NCBI GenBank assembly: GCA_964036295.1
Contig: OZ038472.1
Coordinates: forward strand, 12,830,068-12,894,067
Direction: 5' to 3'
Source: Plumapathes pennacea
Taxonomy: Eukaryota > Cnidaria > Anthozoa > Antipatharia > Myriopathidae
DNA length: 64,000 nt
The first letter of the stretch is position 1, and each line of letters opens with the position of its first letter. A program made the position numbers and the translations under genes. Shown one piece after another: positions 1 through 12,500 of this stretch. Under the pieces are notes generated by a model, which had not been told where the DNA came from, did not search any database, and saw nothing but the letters and a program-made list of their open reading frames with translations.

Positions 1-54
1 TTTCTGTTAAAACTACAAAGCTAAGTCTTGGTTTCTGTCTTTTTTGCTGGCCAG

Positions 55-2991
55 ATTTCTTCCAACTTTAGAGAGTCTCTTTTGGTTGATCATAGGAACG
101 CTTGATACGGATGCATACAATACAAGCTCATCAAAACACATAGCCGTACAAATTACCGGGAAAATCATGATAGCTACGTATACCGTCCTGTCGATACTTG
201 TGGCTATAAACATGCTGATTGCCCTGATGACCAGGACTTGTGACAGAATACAAGTATGTTGATAATGTTCTTAGGATTCGGTTTCAATAAAAAAAAAAAA
301 AAAAAAAAAAAAAAGAAGAAGAAAGAAAGAATGAAAAAAAGAAAGGAAAAAGAAAAAACAAGACTAAAGTAACTATTAAGCGACTTGCAAAAGTGTGGTC
401 AAACGAGACGCAAGTGGATGCAAGCTCGGTGAAAACGCTTTTTCCTTTTTTTTTTTACATTATTTTCTGAGTCAGAATCCTAGTCAGATGTCTCGCTTAA
501 GCTGGTTTTTACTTTTACTTTTTTTGATTTAAACTTTTGCCTTTGCTAACGTGCTCTTCGCTGTTTTAGGTGAAAAACCTGCGTCGACTACTTGCATGAA
601 AATTTGAGCATTTTTAAATTTGATGCAAGTCCGTGCAAGTGGCCGGCCAATCGAAACACACTTTTGCGCAAGTTTGAAAACTCGCAACGACTTGAGTCGA
701 CTTGTTTGGCCAAGGATTTACAGTGACAAAAGCCAAAGTAAATTATGAGTGATTTCGACCAATCAACAGTGCGAGAAAACATCCGCGATCGTCGATCGCC
801 ATTACTTGCATGAACAGATCGCAATAGGGTTTGCTTTTGTTTCTGATTGACCAAACTGCATAGCAAACATTAAAGCAAAAACAGTAATACGAACAGTCTC
901 GACACTGTCATATGAAAAACGCTCTGCGATAGCAAAAGAAGTTACCTCTATAAACCAAATTAATATAATTATAATTCGTTTTCAGACAAATCAGGAGACA
1001 GAATGGGCGTTTGCCAGGACTCAGATGTGGCTTGAATATCTGGACGACAGAGGAACAGTTTTGCCACCGCCTCTAAATGGCTTAGAATTGCCGAGAATCG
1101 TCTACCAATTGTGTCGCCTTTGCTTGTCCTTACCACAATTTGTCCGAAGTTGTTATACAAAATGTCGCTCAAGCCTTCATGAATGTTGTCTGACATACTG
1201 CTGTGAATGCTGTTTCAAGGTGAGAAAAATGGATCGAGCATTAGGGTTAAAAGCAGGAGTATAACTGACTAAACTCTTTAGCTCACATTTTTGTTGACGC
1301 GCCTTGTCGAGGAAAATCTACTCAAACCGAGCTTTTAAATGATTTTATAGGGAGTCATGAAGCGAAGGCAAAAGAAAAAAAAGGTACTGGCAAAGTTGCT
1401 GAATCTTTGCAGTAGTGCAACTACATTTTAGGTTAATGAAGAGTAACAGATTTATATGACTCCCGGTCTTCTATTTTGCAATAATATCCTTATGATTCAA
1501 GCTGTAATATTCATACATGTATAGGTAATGAGCTGATTTTTTTGTCACAAGCGAATCTTTCTCAATACTATTCTATATTTGCATGCTCAAATACTTAGTT
1601 CTAATCTTCAACGTGAATTCTGTTGATGAGACTTTGCAACTCTGAATTAACACAGCGTTAAATATGTATTCAAAGTCATTTGAATATACTGTATATTATG
1701 CATGCAAGTCACAAACGCCTGTAAAAATGATAATTCGGCCTCCTGACGATCCTCGCATTGGTCAAGCACTCCTATATAAACCGCTCCCTGCCATCCGACT
1801 GTCGCTTCTCAGGCTTCGACACCGAACACAGATCTCTAGATGGCGAATTATAACCAAGTACAAGACGAGGAAGACAATTCACAGGACCAAGCTGAACAAC
1901 CGGTCTCCAAGGTGTGTATTTTGTTTCGCCAATTGTTCACCTAGCTTTATTACTATTGCCCGACACAAGTCGTCAATATTCCCACAATCGTTTGCATTTA
2001 TTTACCAGATTGGTAAAAACTCGTGAATATGTTCTAATTGCCTTCGGGCCCTTATCAGGCGTGAGATTTGTAATAACTCGTAATATGTTCTATTCGACTC
2101 CTTTGGATGTTTATTATACATGCAGTCACACTGAGTCACACTCGTAAAAATGAGAATTCCCCCCCCCCCCACCTAAACCAACAACAATGACGGCAATAAT
2201 AATATATAGTAGTATTATAAAAAAAATCATTGTCGCTAAAGAGTCGGCGCCAAAATTAAATTTTCTACACATATACTTTCTCTCTTTTTCTTTTTCAATA
2301 GAAAAACGAGGGTGAAGAAGACCACACTAGGAAGGTAAAGGATACTAATTTTTAGTACTGTTATATAAAAAAGTCATTGTCGCTGAAGAGTCCGCCAAAA
2401 TTAAATTTTCTACGCATATACTTTCTCTCTTTTTTTTTTTCAATAGAAAAACATGGGTGAAACAGACCACACTAGGAAGGTAAGGGATACTAAAGTGTAT
2501 TTTGTCACAGTGCATCGTATTGCGCTGCCGTCAGATCATTCTGTCGACACTTCTTTGTTACGTTATCAGTCCTTTGCGACGAGCATTCACATTCAAGAGT
2601 ATTTTCACTGTTTGATCAGCCATCTTCCCTTCACTCACACTATAACCCAATACCATGCACATACCATGGATTTGTAATTTCAATTTTAGAGACTACTGTT
2701 TACGGAATAGACCCCTGTTACTTGCCATCTGTTCTATATATCTTCAAGATTTCTATGAACTAAATGATCTCTTTTCCTACCAACTAGAGACAGGACACAA
2801 TGCGAAAGCTTATAGTACGTTATCTGAAGAAAAAACTGAATTCAGAGTCGCGTAGAGAAGGGGACCAAGCAACCGAACTCAGCAGATTGCGAAAAGATAT
2901 GGAACGCAGCTTTGAGGAGATGAAGCGTATTATATTGGAGGAAAGTACGCGAAACATGGACCAGAGCACACATGCGGCAAAGAGAGAATAG
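55..2991 (+). CDS. TRPC-like cation channel, 3' part (gene 1)
   Basis: The pore, S6, TRP box and cytosolic tail of a TRPC-family cation channel of the plasma membrane; the 5' exons lie outside the window. Exons 55-253, 986-1219, 1351-1383, 1840-1911, 2302-2334, 2447-2479 and 2788-2991 join in one frame (268 codons plus a split first codon). Exon 55-253 carries the pore motif LESLFWLIIG and S6 (INMLIALMTRT). Exon 986-1219 carries the TRP-box equivalent (EWAFARTQMWLEYLDD), the proline-rich LPPPLN, and a Cys-rich stretch. The last exon encodes a basic, Leu-rich coiled coil (MRKLIVRYLKKKL) ending at TAG 2989-2991. Exon lengths of the pore exon (199 nt) match genes A and B exactly. The exon at 1840 is less certain because its acceptor is weak. 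It converges with gene A. Two 33-nt exons are tandem duplicates. Confidence 0.85.
2302..2479 (+). repeat. Tandemly duplicated 33-nt mini-exon
   Basis: Exons 2302-2334 and 2447-2479 encode KNEGEEDHTRK and KNMGETDHTRK. Each has the same upstream intron sequence (a pyrimidine tract ending in TTTCAATAG) and the same donor (AAG|GTAAGG or GTAAAG). The similarity runs upstream, from about 2220-2340 and from about 2375-2485, so a block of intron plus exon was copied. Both are phase 0 and can be included or skipped without a frameshift. Confidence 0.8.
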
Positions 2992-3034
2992 TCAAAAAAA
3001 CTGGTCCAACTTCGAAGAAGCAGCGCACTCTTTA

Positions 3035-3260
3035 AGCTGGTGTTACACTGGTCGATTTGCAACGACGATTTGCAACGCCAATTCGCTTCGCCGATTCACG
3101 CAGCGGTGTTGCAAGTTTTTGAATCGCTTTCAAAAACTAGCAACGCGTTGCAGCACTGCAAACATCGCGAAAAATCGTTCGCAATGGGGTGTTTACACCT
3201 GCATGAACGATTTTTAGTGCAACATCGTATCGTTGCAAATAGACCAGTGTAACACCACCT
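3035..3260. mobile_element. MITE, ~30-bp TIRs, TTA target duplication
   Basis: The terminal inverted repeats read AG(C/G)TGGTGTTACACTGG at both ends and continue to about 30 bp. The element is flanked by TTA at 3032-3034 and 3261-3263. Three-base TWA duplications are typical of PIF/Harbinger-mobilised elements. The interior has no coding capacity. Confidence 0.8.
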
Positions 3261-4243
3261 TTAGGAGGGATGTAGCAGCATGTGTAGACTTACAAGCGGT
3301 AGAATCGGAGCCTTCTGATGACTGTCGGAAGTAATCGTGTAAAATGCTTTTGATTTTCATGTTTATTAGTTCATTGGATTTGCGCTCTAGGATTGGTCCA
3401 GACAAGTTTGGCGGCATTATTAGCCAATCAGAAACAAAACCAAATTTCGATTGCGATCTGCTTACGCCAGCATGCTAGCAAGTTGTGATGGCGTTTTTTT
3501 TTTTTTTGTTTGTTTTTTTTTTTTTTTTCACTCTAATTGATCCTTTCTTCAAAGTAACACCAATCGCAATTTACCTCGGTTTCTGGTAGTTTGAAAGTGT
3601 TTTCTTTGAACCTTGTTTATGATACATTTACCTTAATTTTGAAGTTTGACAGTTATTCATAAAAAAAAAATCAAAAAAAAAGGAAAGGAAAAAAAAAACA
3701 CTCTATAACAGCTTTATTTGAAGAACTACTCGTGAAGAAACATATAATATTGTCCTAGTATTAAGTTTCTTGGTCTCGAGGTTTTACACAGCTTGAGCTG
3801 TAATAATTCTTGTTTAGTTAGTCTACTTTTTGGTCAAAACTTTGCAGTTTGTTGGGAGAAAGGATCTGATCAATAATGGTTAGAGATTAATCGAGCTTTT
3901 AAAAACAAGTGTATAAAACTTTGTTTCCAGTCCTGTTTAAAACTCTGTCCACATGCTCTGGACATAACTCATAGTTTTACTCCCAAGCTCAAAATACAGT
4001 TTCTCCTAATCTTTTAAGAAAAAAAGTATGAGCGTAGTAGAGAGAATTGACAGCTGAATCAGCTTTCATTAGAGTACATTATATCAAGTGGCAATTTCTC
4101 CATACTAAGATTAAGATCCTCTAGTGAAAGATTGAATGGGAATACAGAAATCGATCACTCTTGGAAGGGAAAGGTGTCAAAAGACTATGTTCTAACCCTT
4201 TACTGCTAAGCTCTTAACGTATTCTACCAGCCGCTCGAGATAC

Positions 4244-4466
4244 CAAGTTAACCATACTTAATGTAGTATACTTCTGATAAGAAACTGAAAAGATCACTGT
4301 GAGTTGATTATTCTTTGTAGTCAGCACATGTTTAAAGGCAAATACAAGCTGTCAAAGCCAAGTTAAACATACTTAATGTAGTACAGTAGACTTCTTATAA
4401 GGAACTGAAAAAGATCACTGCGAGTTGATTATTCTTTGTAGTCAGGACATGTTTAAAAGCAAATGC
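4244..4466. repeat. Two-copy direct tandem repeat, 115-bp period
   Basis: The block starting CAAGTTAACCATACTTAATG at 4244 recurs at 4359, with small indels, and both copies end in a TGTTTAAARGCAAATRC segment. No coding meaning is apparent. Confidence 0.8.
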
Positions 4467-4562
4467 GTTCAAACTTGTGTAGGAGAAAATGATGCAGTCA
4501 ATTACAATCAAAGGTTATAAGATAATAAGTGCTAAAGTAGCTACAGCTCTCTGCATCAATAA

Positions 4563-4788
4563 GGGGCATTTGATTGGGCCTATTCCGAAACAGGAATAGT
4601 GATGTTGATCGGTTAAACTCTTTGGTTTGGAGCTAACTTCGTCAAAGATGCATTGGTAGCTATTCGCAGTGTCAGTGTGAAGGTTTCAAACAATTTCGAA
4701 CTAGTGAATTTTCCACGCAACAAGAAACACTTTGGCACGTTTTAGCTGTTCCTATTCCGGAATAGACCCATCATCGAACGCACCCTAT
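4563..4788. mobile_element. MITE, family with TIR ...CTATTCCGGAATAGGAATAG
   Basis: The left end (GGGGCATTTGATTGGGCC then TATTCCGAAACAGGAATAG) is complementary to the right end (CTATTCCGGAATAG... ending in CGAACGCACCC). A second member lies at 21247-21467. No coding capacity. Confidence 0.7.
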
Positions 4789-4954
4789 TAAGTGTAAATA
4801 TTTTTTGCTTGTCTTTATATAGCAAAATCTAGGTTCGGTGTGTTACGAACAGTATTAGATCAAAACGTATTTAGTATTTAGATCAAAAGGTATCACATAT
4901 ACGGCTAACGGTCTTATATTTGTAAACTATACAATTGTACCATTTAAACACAAT

Positions 4955-5488
4955 GGACCGATTTCTTAAACACAGCCTAGCTTAGACCTGGTTTATATCG
5001 CTAAATTAAAGGCCTGACGGCGTCTGTAAACCATTGGCAATGGCTAAAGTGAATTTCAGAACACGGATCGGGTTCAGTTTATAAATGCCATATTATGGCC
5101 GTGGTCCAATAACCATGGCTACTACTTGGACCTTGTTTAGACCAGGACCTTCTTAGGCTAAGTTTACACGGTACCGGATCAATTTGGATTCGGTACAAAA
5201 TCGTACCGAATAGGCCTTGCGTTTACACGGATCTCTTCTATCCGGACGAATTTTGTACCGCCTATCCGTACAAGTTTTGTACTTGCAGAAAAGCAGGTAC
5301 AGTTCTGTACCTTTACCGGTTCAAAATTATGCCGGCATCGTATAAACATCGTGTAAACGACCCTCGGGAAGAAACGGTACCGTGTAAACAGATGCGCACC
5401 GGTCTGGTTCGTACCGGATCCAAATTGATCCGGTACCGTGTAAACTTAGCCTTAAGCGCGGTCCAAATACTTGTTTAAAAATCAGTAT
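4955..5488. mobile_element. MITE (GGGCCGATTTTTTAA family) split by a nested MITE
   Basis: The outer element is homologous to the intact copy at 15976-16208 and shares internal blocks such as CTTAGACCTGGTTTAT. Its ends have decayed. It is interrupted at 5156-5452 by a different MITE with a TTA target duplication. Confidence 0.75.
5156..5452. mobile_element. Nested MITE with ~40-bp TIRs, TTA target duplication
   Basis: The terminal inverted repeats GGCTAAGTTTACACGGTACC (extending to about 40 bp) are nearly perfect. TTA is duplicated at 5153-5155 and 5453-5455. The uninterrupted homologous site, with a single TTA, is visible in the sister element near 16180. Confidence 0.85.
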
Positions 5489-5793
5489 TCATAGATGCCT
5501 AGCCTGCATAGATGGGTGACTGTGCATGCACGCCTATCGTAAGTTTGTTTTTAAACAGGAAATGTTTGGTATAACGTCCTTCCTGTTCCTTAACACCCCT
5601 AAAAACATATCGATCCGGAGACACTGATAAATTGATATACATTATACAGTAGTCCGGCAGCAATGTCAATTATTAGTCGATCATCCATTAATGTCTCAAA
5701 GGACAAAGCTGTTTCCTGCGAAAAGATTTTACCACGCTAGAAACACTGATTGGATAGTAAAGAATGTGGAACGCAGTTACAATGCAAAGTTAA

Positions 5794-6051
5794 CGAGACC
5801 CTCCCACCGTAGATGCTTTGCGCGCCCAGTGACTGAGGGCGGCCATTTTCGTATCATACAAAAATGGCGGATTCTTATGTTTTTCTACGTTTTATCGCGA
5901 AATAAATAAGCACAAAATCAGAAAGTGTATCGAATACGGCAAGCAGCAAAATTCAGATCGATCAGTGATAACGTGGGCGCCTCAGGAAAGTCGAGCTACG
6001 GATGTAAATATAAACATGAGCGCGCAAAGCATCTACGATAAGAGGGTCTCT
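5794..6051. mobile_element. MITE with TTAA target duplication, copy 1
   Basis: The ends read (C/A)GAGACCCTC...CGTAGATGCTTTGCGCGC in inverted orientation. TTAA occurs at 5790-5793 and 6052-6055. A second copy, also bounded by TTAA, lies at 54890-55135. The TTAA target suggests a piggyBac-like mobilising transposase, although the TIR does not begin with the usual CCC. Confidence 0.8.
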
Positions 6052-6577
6052 TTAAACTCTATAATATAAAATGTAATAATACCGATATATACTGCCTTAA
6101 ACGGCTATTAGAGCATATATGAGCTCTCCAGCATGCATGTTATTGTCTTACATAGAGGAAGTTATATGGTCAAGAGGAGATACGAGTTGTTGGCCAATGA
6201 TATTATCATAAGTAAGAGATATATCAACACGAGCAGATAAAATTTGTATTTCAAGCGTATTTCTGTTTATGGTATACAGATATCAATAAAACATCCAGAA
6301 CAAAGACAGCCATTAGTTGCCGTCAGACATTCCGTGAACAGTGCTGATATCATTTTTATCTTTCACATGTGAAGACATATCATCAAGCGTCATTAGAACC
6401 GGAGAAATCCTAGTATGTCACTTGAAAACTAAACAAAACACTTAATCCTTTTCTCTTCAATGTGCCTTTTTGGATAAAAAATCTAAGTTGAACAGCCTTC
6501 GACCAACAATACTAAAGGTATGGTACTGGAATCCAGTCACTAAGTGGGCGTTTGACGGTTTATGAGCTCATGTAACC

Positions 6578-9500
6578 TCACTTTTTCGCTGCGGCCAGAG
6601 ATTGAGTCATCTCTAATGTTCCTAGAAGTTTCTCCACCTTGGTTGTAAGAATCTCATTCTTGGCCGTCAGAATCTCAACTTTCCTGATGAGATGGTTATT
6701 TTCCTCGGATGTTTGACTTTTTTGTAGTTTTTTCTTGAGGTAGCGAAATACCAGCATCTGGACTATGTATTGACGCTTAACGGAGAAGAGAGAAAGGATG
6801 AATTTGAAAGCCTTAAACCCTTTACTCTATAAAGTGCGAGACTGAAGAAAGTTGATTAGTGAAAGGGTCAAGGGAAACGAAAATAAAATGTATGTGTTCA
6901 CACTACCTATTAAGGTGGATCGGAGCAGAGATAAATTATTACAATGAAGTACAAAAAGGGAAATGAAGACGAGAAGCAAAGGGAAAGGCGGAGGAAAGAA
7001 CGTCGAAAGGACGGGAATACTACAGGGAGCAAACAGCTCACGCCAGTTAAAAACTAGATCAGAAAGTGGCTGGACGGAGTTGAAGTCATGCGCTCCACAG
7101 CGAATCCCTATACATACCACTATTTCGTAGTCAGAGTTTGCAACATCGCCCGTACTGTCAGTCGTGTCCTGCGAAACGGTACGTCAATACGAGAGTTAAT
7201 TCATTCGCTAAAACTATAGTTTAAGGATTTTGGCGCGCAAAGAACTATGGTATTAGGTTTCCTGTCACATTCTCCCCTTTCCTCCCCCCACAGGTCGAGA
7301 TACAAAACAGATTTATTGTAGTTTTAGTACCTTGCAACGACATTTATGGAAGCGTTGGGAAAATAGTAGTATCAACTCAAGCATATTCAATGGTGGTGGT
7401 AACATTGTTCCTCTGTAGTCCAGATATTCAAACCACATCTGAGTCCTGGCAAATGGCCACTCGGCGTTCTGGTTGGTCTTGGGGAGGTAAAAAACATTAA
7501 AATATTTCTACTGAGCTGATACATTATATGCCCAAACAAAAAGTTATCCTTATCACACGGCGGCCATGTTGGATTGACGTCATAGTTTGTAACACGAAAA
7601 CGATGTGGGGCGCAGAGCATGCGCGAAAGTGAACTCTGTTGTGTTTCATGTAAAAATGTCATGAAAAACATTAAAGACCTCGTAACTTTCACAGTTTTTA
7701 AAATGACCGAAAGTCAGTAAAACCACGTTCACGCGCAAAAAATGTTGCGCACAAACGCGCAATGTCATTACCTTGAGGATTGTTTTGACTCGGACTAAGT
7801 TTCCATAAAACGCCCTTATCGTTATTTAAAATATGATTCAATATTTAATGTAACCCGACAGAAATATGGGTTTTAATAAAAAGATAGTGCTGTCCTAATA
7901 GATTACGTGTGGCGCCTTCATTTTTCAGTTCAGTTCTCCAGACTGTTCAAAGCTCGGTTAAGGTAACACAGCTGCAGGTTAACAAATTCTTTCCCAGCAT
8001 GCTTTTGGTCCAAAACTAAAACTTTTGTTCTAGCTCAAAATAAAGCAAGGAACTGCAAGCGAAAGCATCTCATTTTGACAAAAATGCTTAGGCTTAACCC
8101 AAGACTCTGAACATCTGGTCCCCGAAACACGTTTTGGAGTCATAATAACCTTGCACCAATCTTTATAAGAAGCAAATTGTAATAAAACTCCACTTACATG
8201 AATTGTGTCGAAGGTCTTTGTCATGATGGCTATCAGCATATTGATCGCAATGACAACGGCGAGTATTGTGTACGCAATTAACATAAGCCTGCCAACATTT
8301 TGAACAATACGGAACTCTGGTGTGTGTGCTTCGAATTCCTTCATGTCCATCGATCCCATGATCAACCAAAATAGATTCTCCAGAGTAGGAAGAAACCTGC
8401 ACGACAAAAGAAACAGAGGTTCACTGACACTGTGCCACAAACGATAGCGCGTAAATCAATCTTTAGCAGAGCTGCGGCCACACTGCGATGAAGGTCAATA
8501 CCCCGAAATTACTAAACCAGTTTAAAATGTTGCTTTAGAACGACGTAATTAGGTCTTATATCAACAGGGTGCCAAATTTCGCGTCGCTATTTTTGTGTTT
8601 TGCAATCGCGAAATATTAATGGGGCTTTTTCATCCACAGTCCTTTGCGCGCCGAAATCCTTGGTTCCACCATTTTTGGGGGCCCCCCAAAGTCGAAAGAT
8701 GAATAGCAATCCACTTCCATCCGACTCTTTTGGGCCGGGAAAAGATTTAGTTTCTTTTGATCTAAAGTGCTAATAACCCATCTTTTGATAAATTGCGTTT
8801 TTTCGTGTTGGGAACCACATTCAGTCTAGAATTTTCCAGATGTAGACAAAAACATTGAAAAGGCTGAGAGGGTCCCATTGAGGCACTTACTCGTTCAGTC
8901 GATGACTTGTTTTGTGAGCAGTGGCATGGTAGGAGTACATCTTTCGTAATCCTGTGGCGAACGATATGAAGAGGAAAAAATACAAGATGGCGAAATAAAA
9001 CAAGTCTTCCAACATGCTCGTTAGTGACACTTCCAGAGTCCCAAGCTTGCGGTGGGACCTCAATATACGAGTTATGCGAAGGAAGCACATCACGCTGGCA
9101 ACGCTGTAGCAAATGTCAGCACTTTGGAACACTCTGTCGGCAGGGTTCCATGAGTAATTGTTCTTTTTCCAAGCGGTGAGCCAAAGGATGTAAGACACTA
9201 AAAAGATCGCTGAAGTAGAGGTACAAAGGGCTAGGTGGTACCAGGACCTATAGCTCTTTGACGTTTTACTAGGCTTACACTGCTTTTTCGCACAATTGAA
9301 AAACAGCAAGAACTTTGTAATGGCCTCGACACAGTGGCCTAGCACAAAGACAAAGATGCCAATATCTGCAAGAAAAAAAGGAACGCTATGATGGAGTACG
9401 CAAAAAAAAAAAAAAAAAAAAAACAAAAACAACAACAAAAAAAAACTACTGTTGGATCAACAAGACATCAAATTGCCAAATCAGTTAATCCGAAAGTTTC

Positions 9501-12500
9501 TAATTCCTGCGGGTTTAGCTGCATAGATTTACGTTATTGTCTCTGTGTAAAGCCACTCAAACGAAAATACATTGGATGTGAATTGATTCTAACTACCTAC
9601 TACTAAACTCGAAACTATGAGTGTGAATGTCAGAAAACCAAACTTAAAGTAATTTCAACGCTGATTACAGAGACCATCAGAAAACCCTCATATGATTAAT
9701 CGACCAGGCTCCAGCGCTGCTCAAATGTATATCAACCAAGTACTCAGCGCAAGCGAAAAGCACCTTTTTCAAAAAACAAAAACAAAAAACAAAAAACAAA
9801 AAACAAAAAAACAAAAAAACAAAAAAACAAAAAAACAAAAAAACAAAAAACAAAAAAACAAAAAACAAAAACAAACGAAAAAACAAAACACAAAACCTCT
9901 CTAATTTATTTTCTGTAAGAAAATTGATATAACACAATTGCTTGACAAGCCAGCAAGAACTGAGCCATAATGAGCTTAGTCTTTACTCCTAATTGGCCTA
10001 GAATTTCACAAAACATGCTTACACCAACAACACAAGTATGTATCTATCACAGCCTGAATTTAATGGTGTAAGACTAAGGCTCATTTCAAACGCCGCTCCT
10101 CACTATGCAAACGAGCAGGTTCACCGTCGCATGTGAAGAGACGCCGTTTAAACCGCGTCTAAAGATTTATTTTTTATTTAAACATATTTGGTGCTTACAT
10201 TTGCTCCAAGAGCCCTTGGCTCATCGAGGGAGCCAACATACATAGAGCCGTTTTCGGATGAGTGTCGAAAACAAAAACCAAAGTAATCACACAGGCCAAT
10301 CAGAGAGACTGAGAGAAAACAGTTCAGCCAATCAGAAGCCAAAGTAATTCACGTTTGGTCTTGCGTTTGGTTTTACTTTCCAATCAGTAGACGCGAGTAC
10401 ACGCCATCGCTTGCGTGAGAAGTGTTTGGTTTTGGTTTTGGTTTTGTTCCTGATTGGTTGAGAAGGCTGCCAAAGTTGTGTAGACCAATCAGAAAGCGTA
10501 GCAAACGCAAAACCAAAGCAATCACACGATTACTTTCGACAGTCATCCGAAAACAGCTCTAATTATTTTATCCCCGAGCGAAGCGAAGCGAAGTGAGGGT
10601 AATAATCACGGCGCTAACGCAGCAAATTCGCTTTGTGTGGAGACTCCAAGCGAGTCGCCATCTCGAAATCTAATGTTCGTCAGTCAGTCTGTCAGTCTGT
10701 CAGTCTGTCATAGGGCGACCTCTAAGGCAATGACGTAATAATAATTATCTATTAGCGTCAAAGCGAGGTCAAACAAAGGTTTGAACGAAGCAACAACTGT
10801 GCGTAACTGCGTTCACGAAAATGAATTTGAAAACTGGAAAACTTGACACAGCACGGTATCGCGAAGCTCGTCTGCAAAAGAGAAGGGAACTAGCACACTT
10901 CACAAGCCCTTAGAAGTATGACTAGGTCTGAAGCCCGTGTATAATTTGAAGTAAACCGTTCAAGTTTTGCTTTAATTCTGGGAGAAATCATGTTGTTTTG
11001 AGCGCGTTCACGTACAAAATAATTCGAGCTCATTAAACATGCATGCCTGAGTCTTGTGCATGCAGTCCAGAGTAAAAACAAATTGCACAGGAAGCCTATT
11101 TAATTGTACTGCCTAGGAATTCAAAATTGGAAAATCAGTGTTCCCTTTTTTCCGTACTACGACGGCCGACCAACTTCAAAATTTGAATATTAAATTTGAG
11201 AACGTGCTTGGCAGATTGTATGAATTAATTTGACGTGCAGACCGTGGGAAATACGTACTTCGTCACGCAATCGACTCCTATAACACACACTTTTTCTCCT
11301 TCCTTTGCGTGTAGCACTTGACTTCGAAGAAAAGATTGAGTCAGCATTTCGGTAAAACAAAGCAGGCTACTCTTGTTGGGAGTACCAAGTAAAAGTCCCA
11401 TCAATGGCAGAGCGAGGGGGTATCTGCGATTATCGTATTTCTAGTATAATCACTGCATGTCTAATGGATACTTACGTAACTCTGAATTTCCATAGGTGGA
11501 CTTCATCTCAAACTGGTTTTGAAAGGCTGATGCAAATATCATGCACAAAAAGGCCGCATAGAAGATGGTGTGATTGATGAACTTGTAGTACGGATGCTTA
11601 AACCTGTCCATCGCTGAGTGATATCCCGTTGGCTTGCAACGATTACAGGAAAACAGCCCCAGAAACGAGAAAAATGTAAAAACAATAAAATAAAAAGAGA
11701 ATGTTAGAGCGTGAAACAAAGCAGATAAGGCACACCATATGATGAACCCAGTGGGATGCCTTCTCCATGTCGAGAAGCAGGACTTGAACTTTGAGAATCC
11801 CTCATCACAACTACTGCCAGAGCTGTGCTCCGAGGTAATTAGTTCTGGAGCTTCAGTTATCCTGTGGAGGACATGCTGGCACTTGGGGTTGGCTACAAAC
11901 TGTAAACGTCAACAAACACATCACCATAGTTAAAAATAGAAACATGACAGACAACTTCAAGAGAGGGAAACAGTATATTTTGAGAGAACGAGAACAAAGC
12001 AAGTCTCATTGAGTAGAAAGGAATTGATGCAGATTCTGAAAAGATTCAGCGCCAATTTGCAAGTCATAACCTTAGTTTTCCTATGACAAAATATGATATA
12101 ACTTGAAAGAGATTGTAATTAATCTATATACAGGAACATCTGGTTTAGCATACATATAGCTAGGGCAGGTTTAAACAGAGTCCTGTCTAATAGATCTCTA
12201 GAATATCGTGAAATCTAGGCTTCTCTTAGGAGTTTTAGTGCTTACCGTTTTCAACCCCATCGCTGCTGCGTTCTTTAAAACTGTCAAACTGTTCAAGTAC
12301 TGCTCTTCCTCGCCCCTTTGCATCTTGAGCTTAGCTTGTAGGCCAACTGTAAGAGCACCTTTGCCATTGGTGTCCATGACAATTGCTAGCTCTTCTTCGC
12401 TTCGTACTTCCTCGACAAGATCAGCTGCTAACTGTTGTAGGTCTGAAGACAGTTCTTCATATTCGACTCTGAATCGATAGTCATCTGCAGCCGTCGCTTT

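Larger units (their letters stand above)
2992..6577. other. Intergenic region between two convergent TRPC genes
   Basis: No credible gene is seen. The region holds the MITEs listed separately, a 115-bp direct repeat (4244-4466), homopolymer A and T runs (3494-3530, 3660-3700), and a degenerate copy of a dispersed repeat (about 3970-4195) that recurs around 43.3, 51.6 and 53.5 kb. Confidence 0.6.

Noticed and set aside
380-900. Repeated CTTGCAAG / GCAAGT-like words in TRPC gene 1 intron
   Set aside because: No consistent inverted or tandem structure could be established by eye.
9677-9937. Phe-rich ORF resembling membrane segments
   Set aside because: Translation of the (AAACAAAA)n microsatellite.
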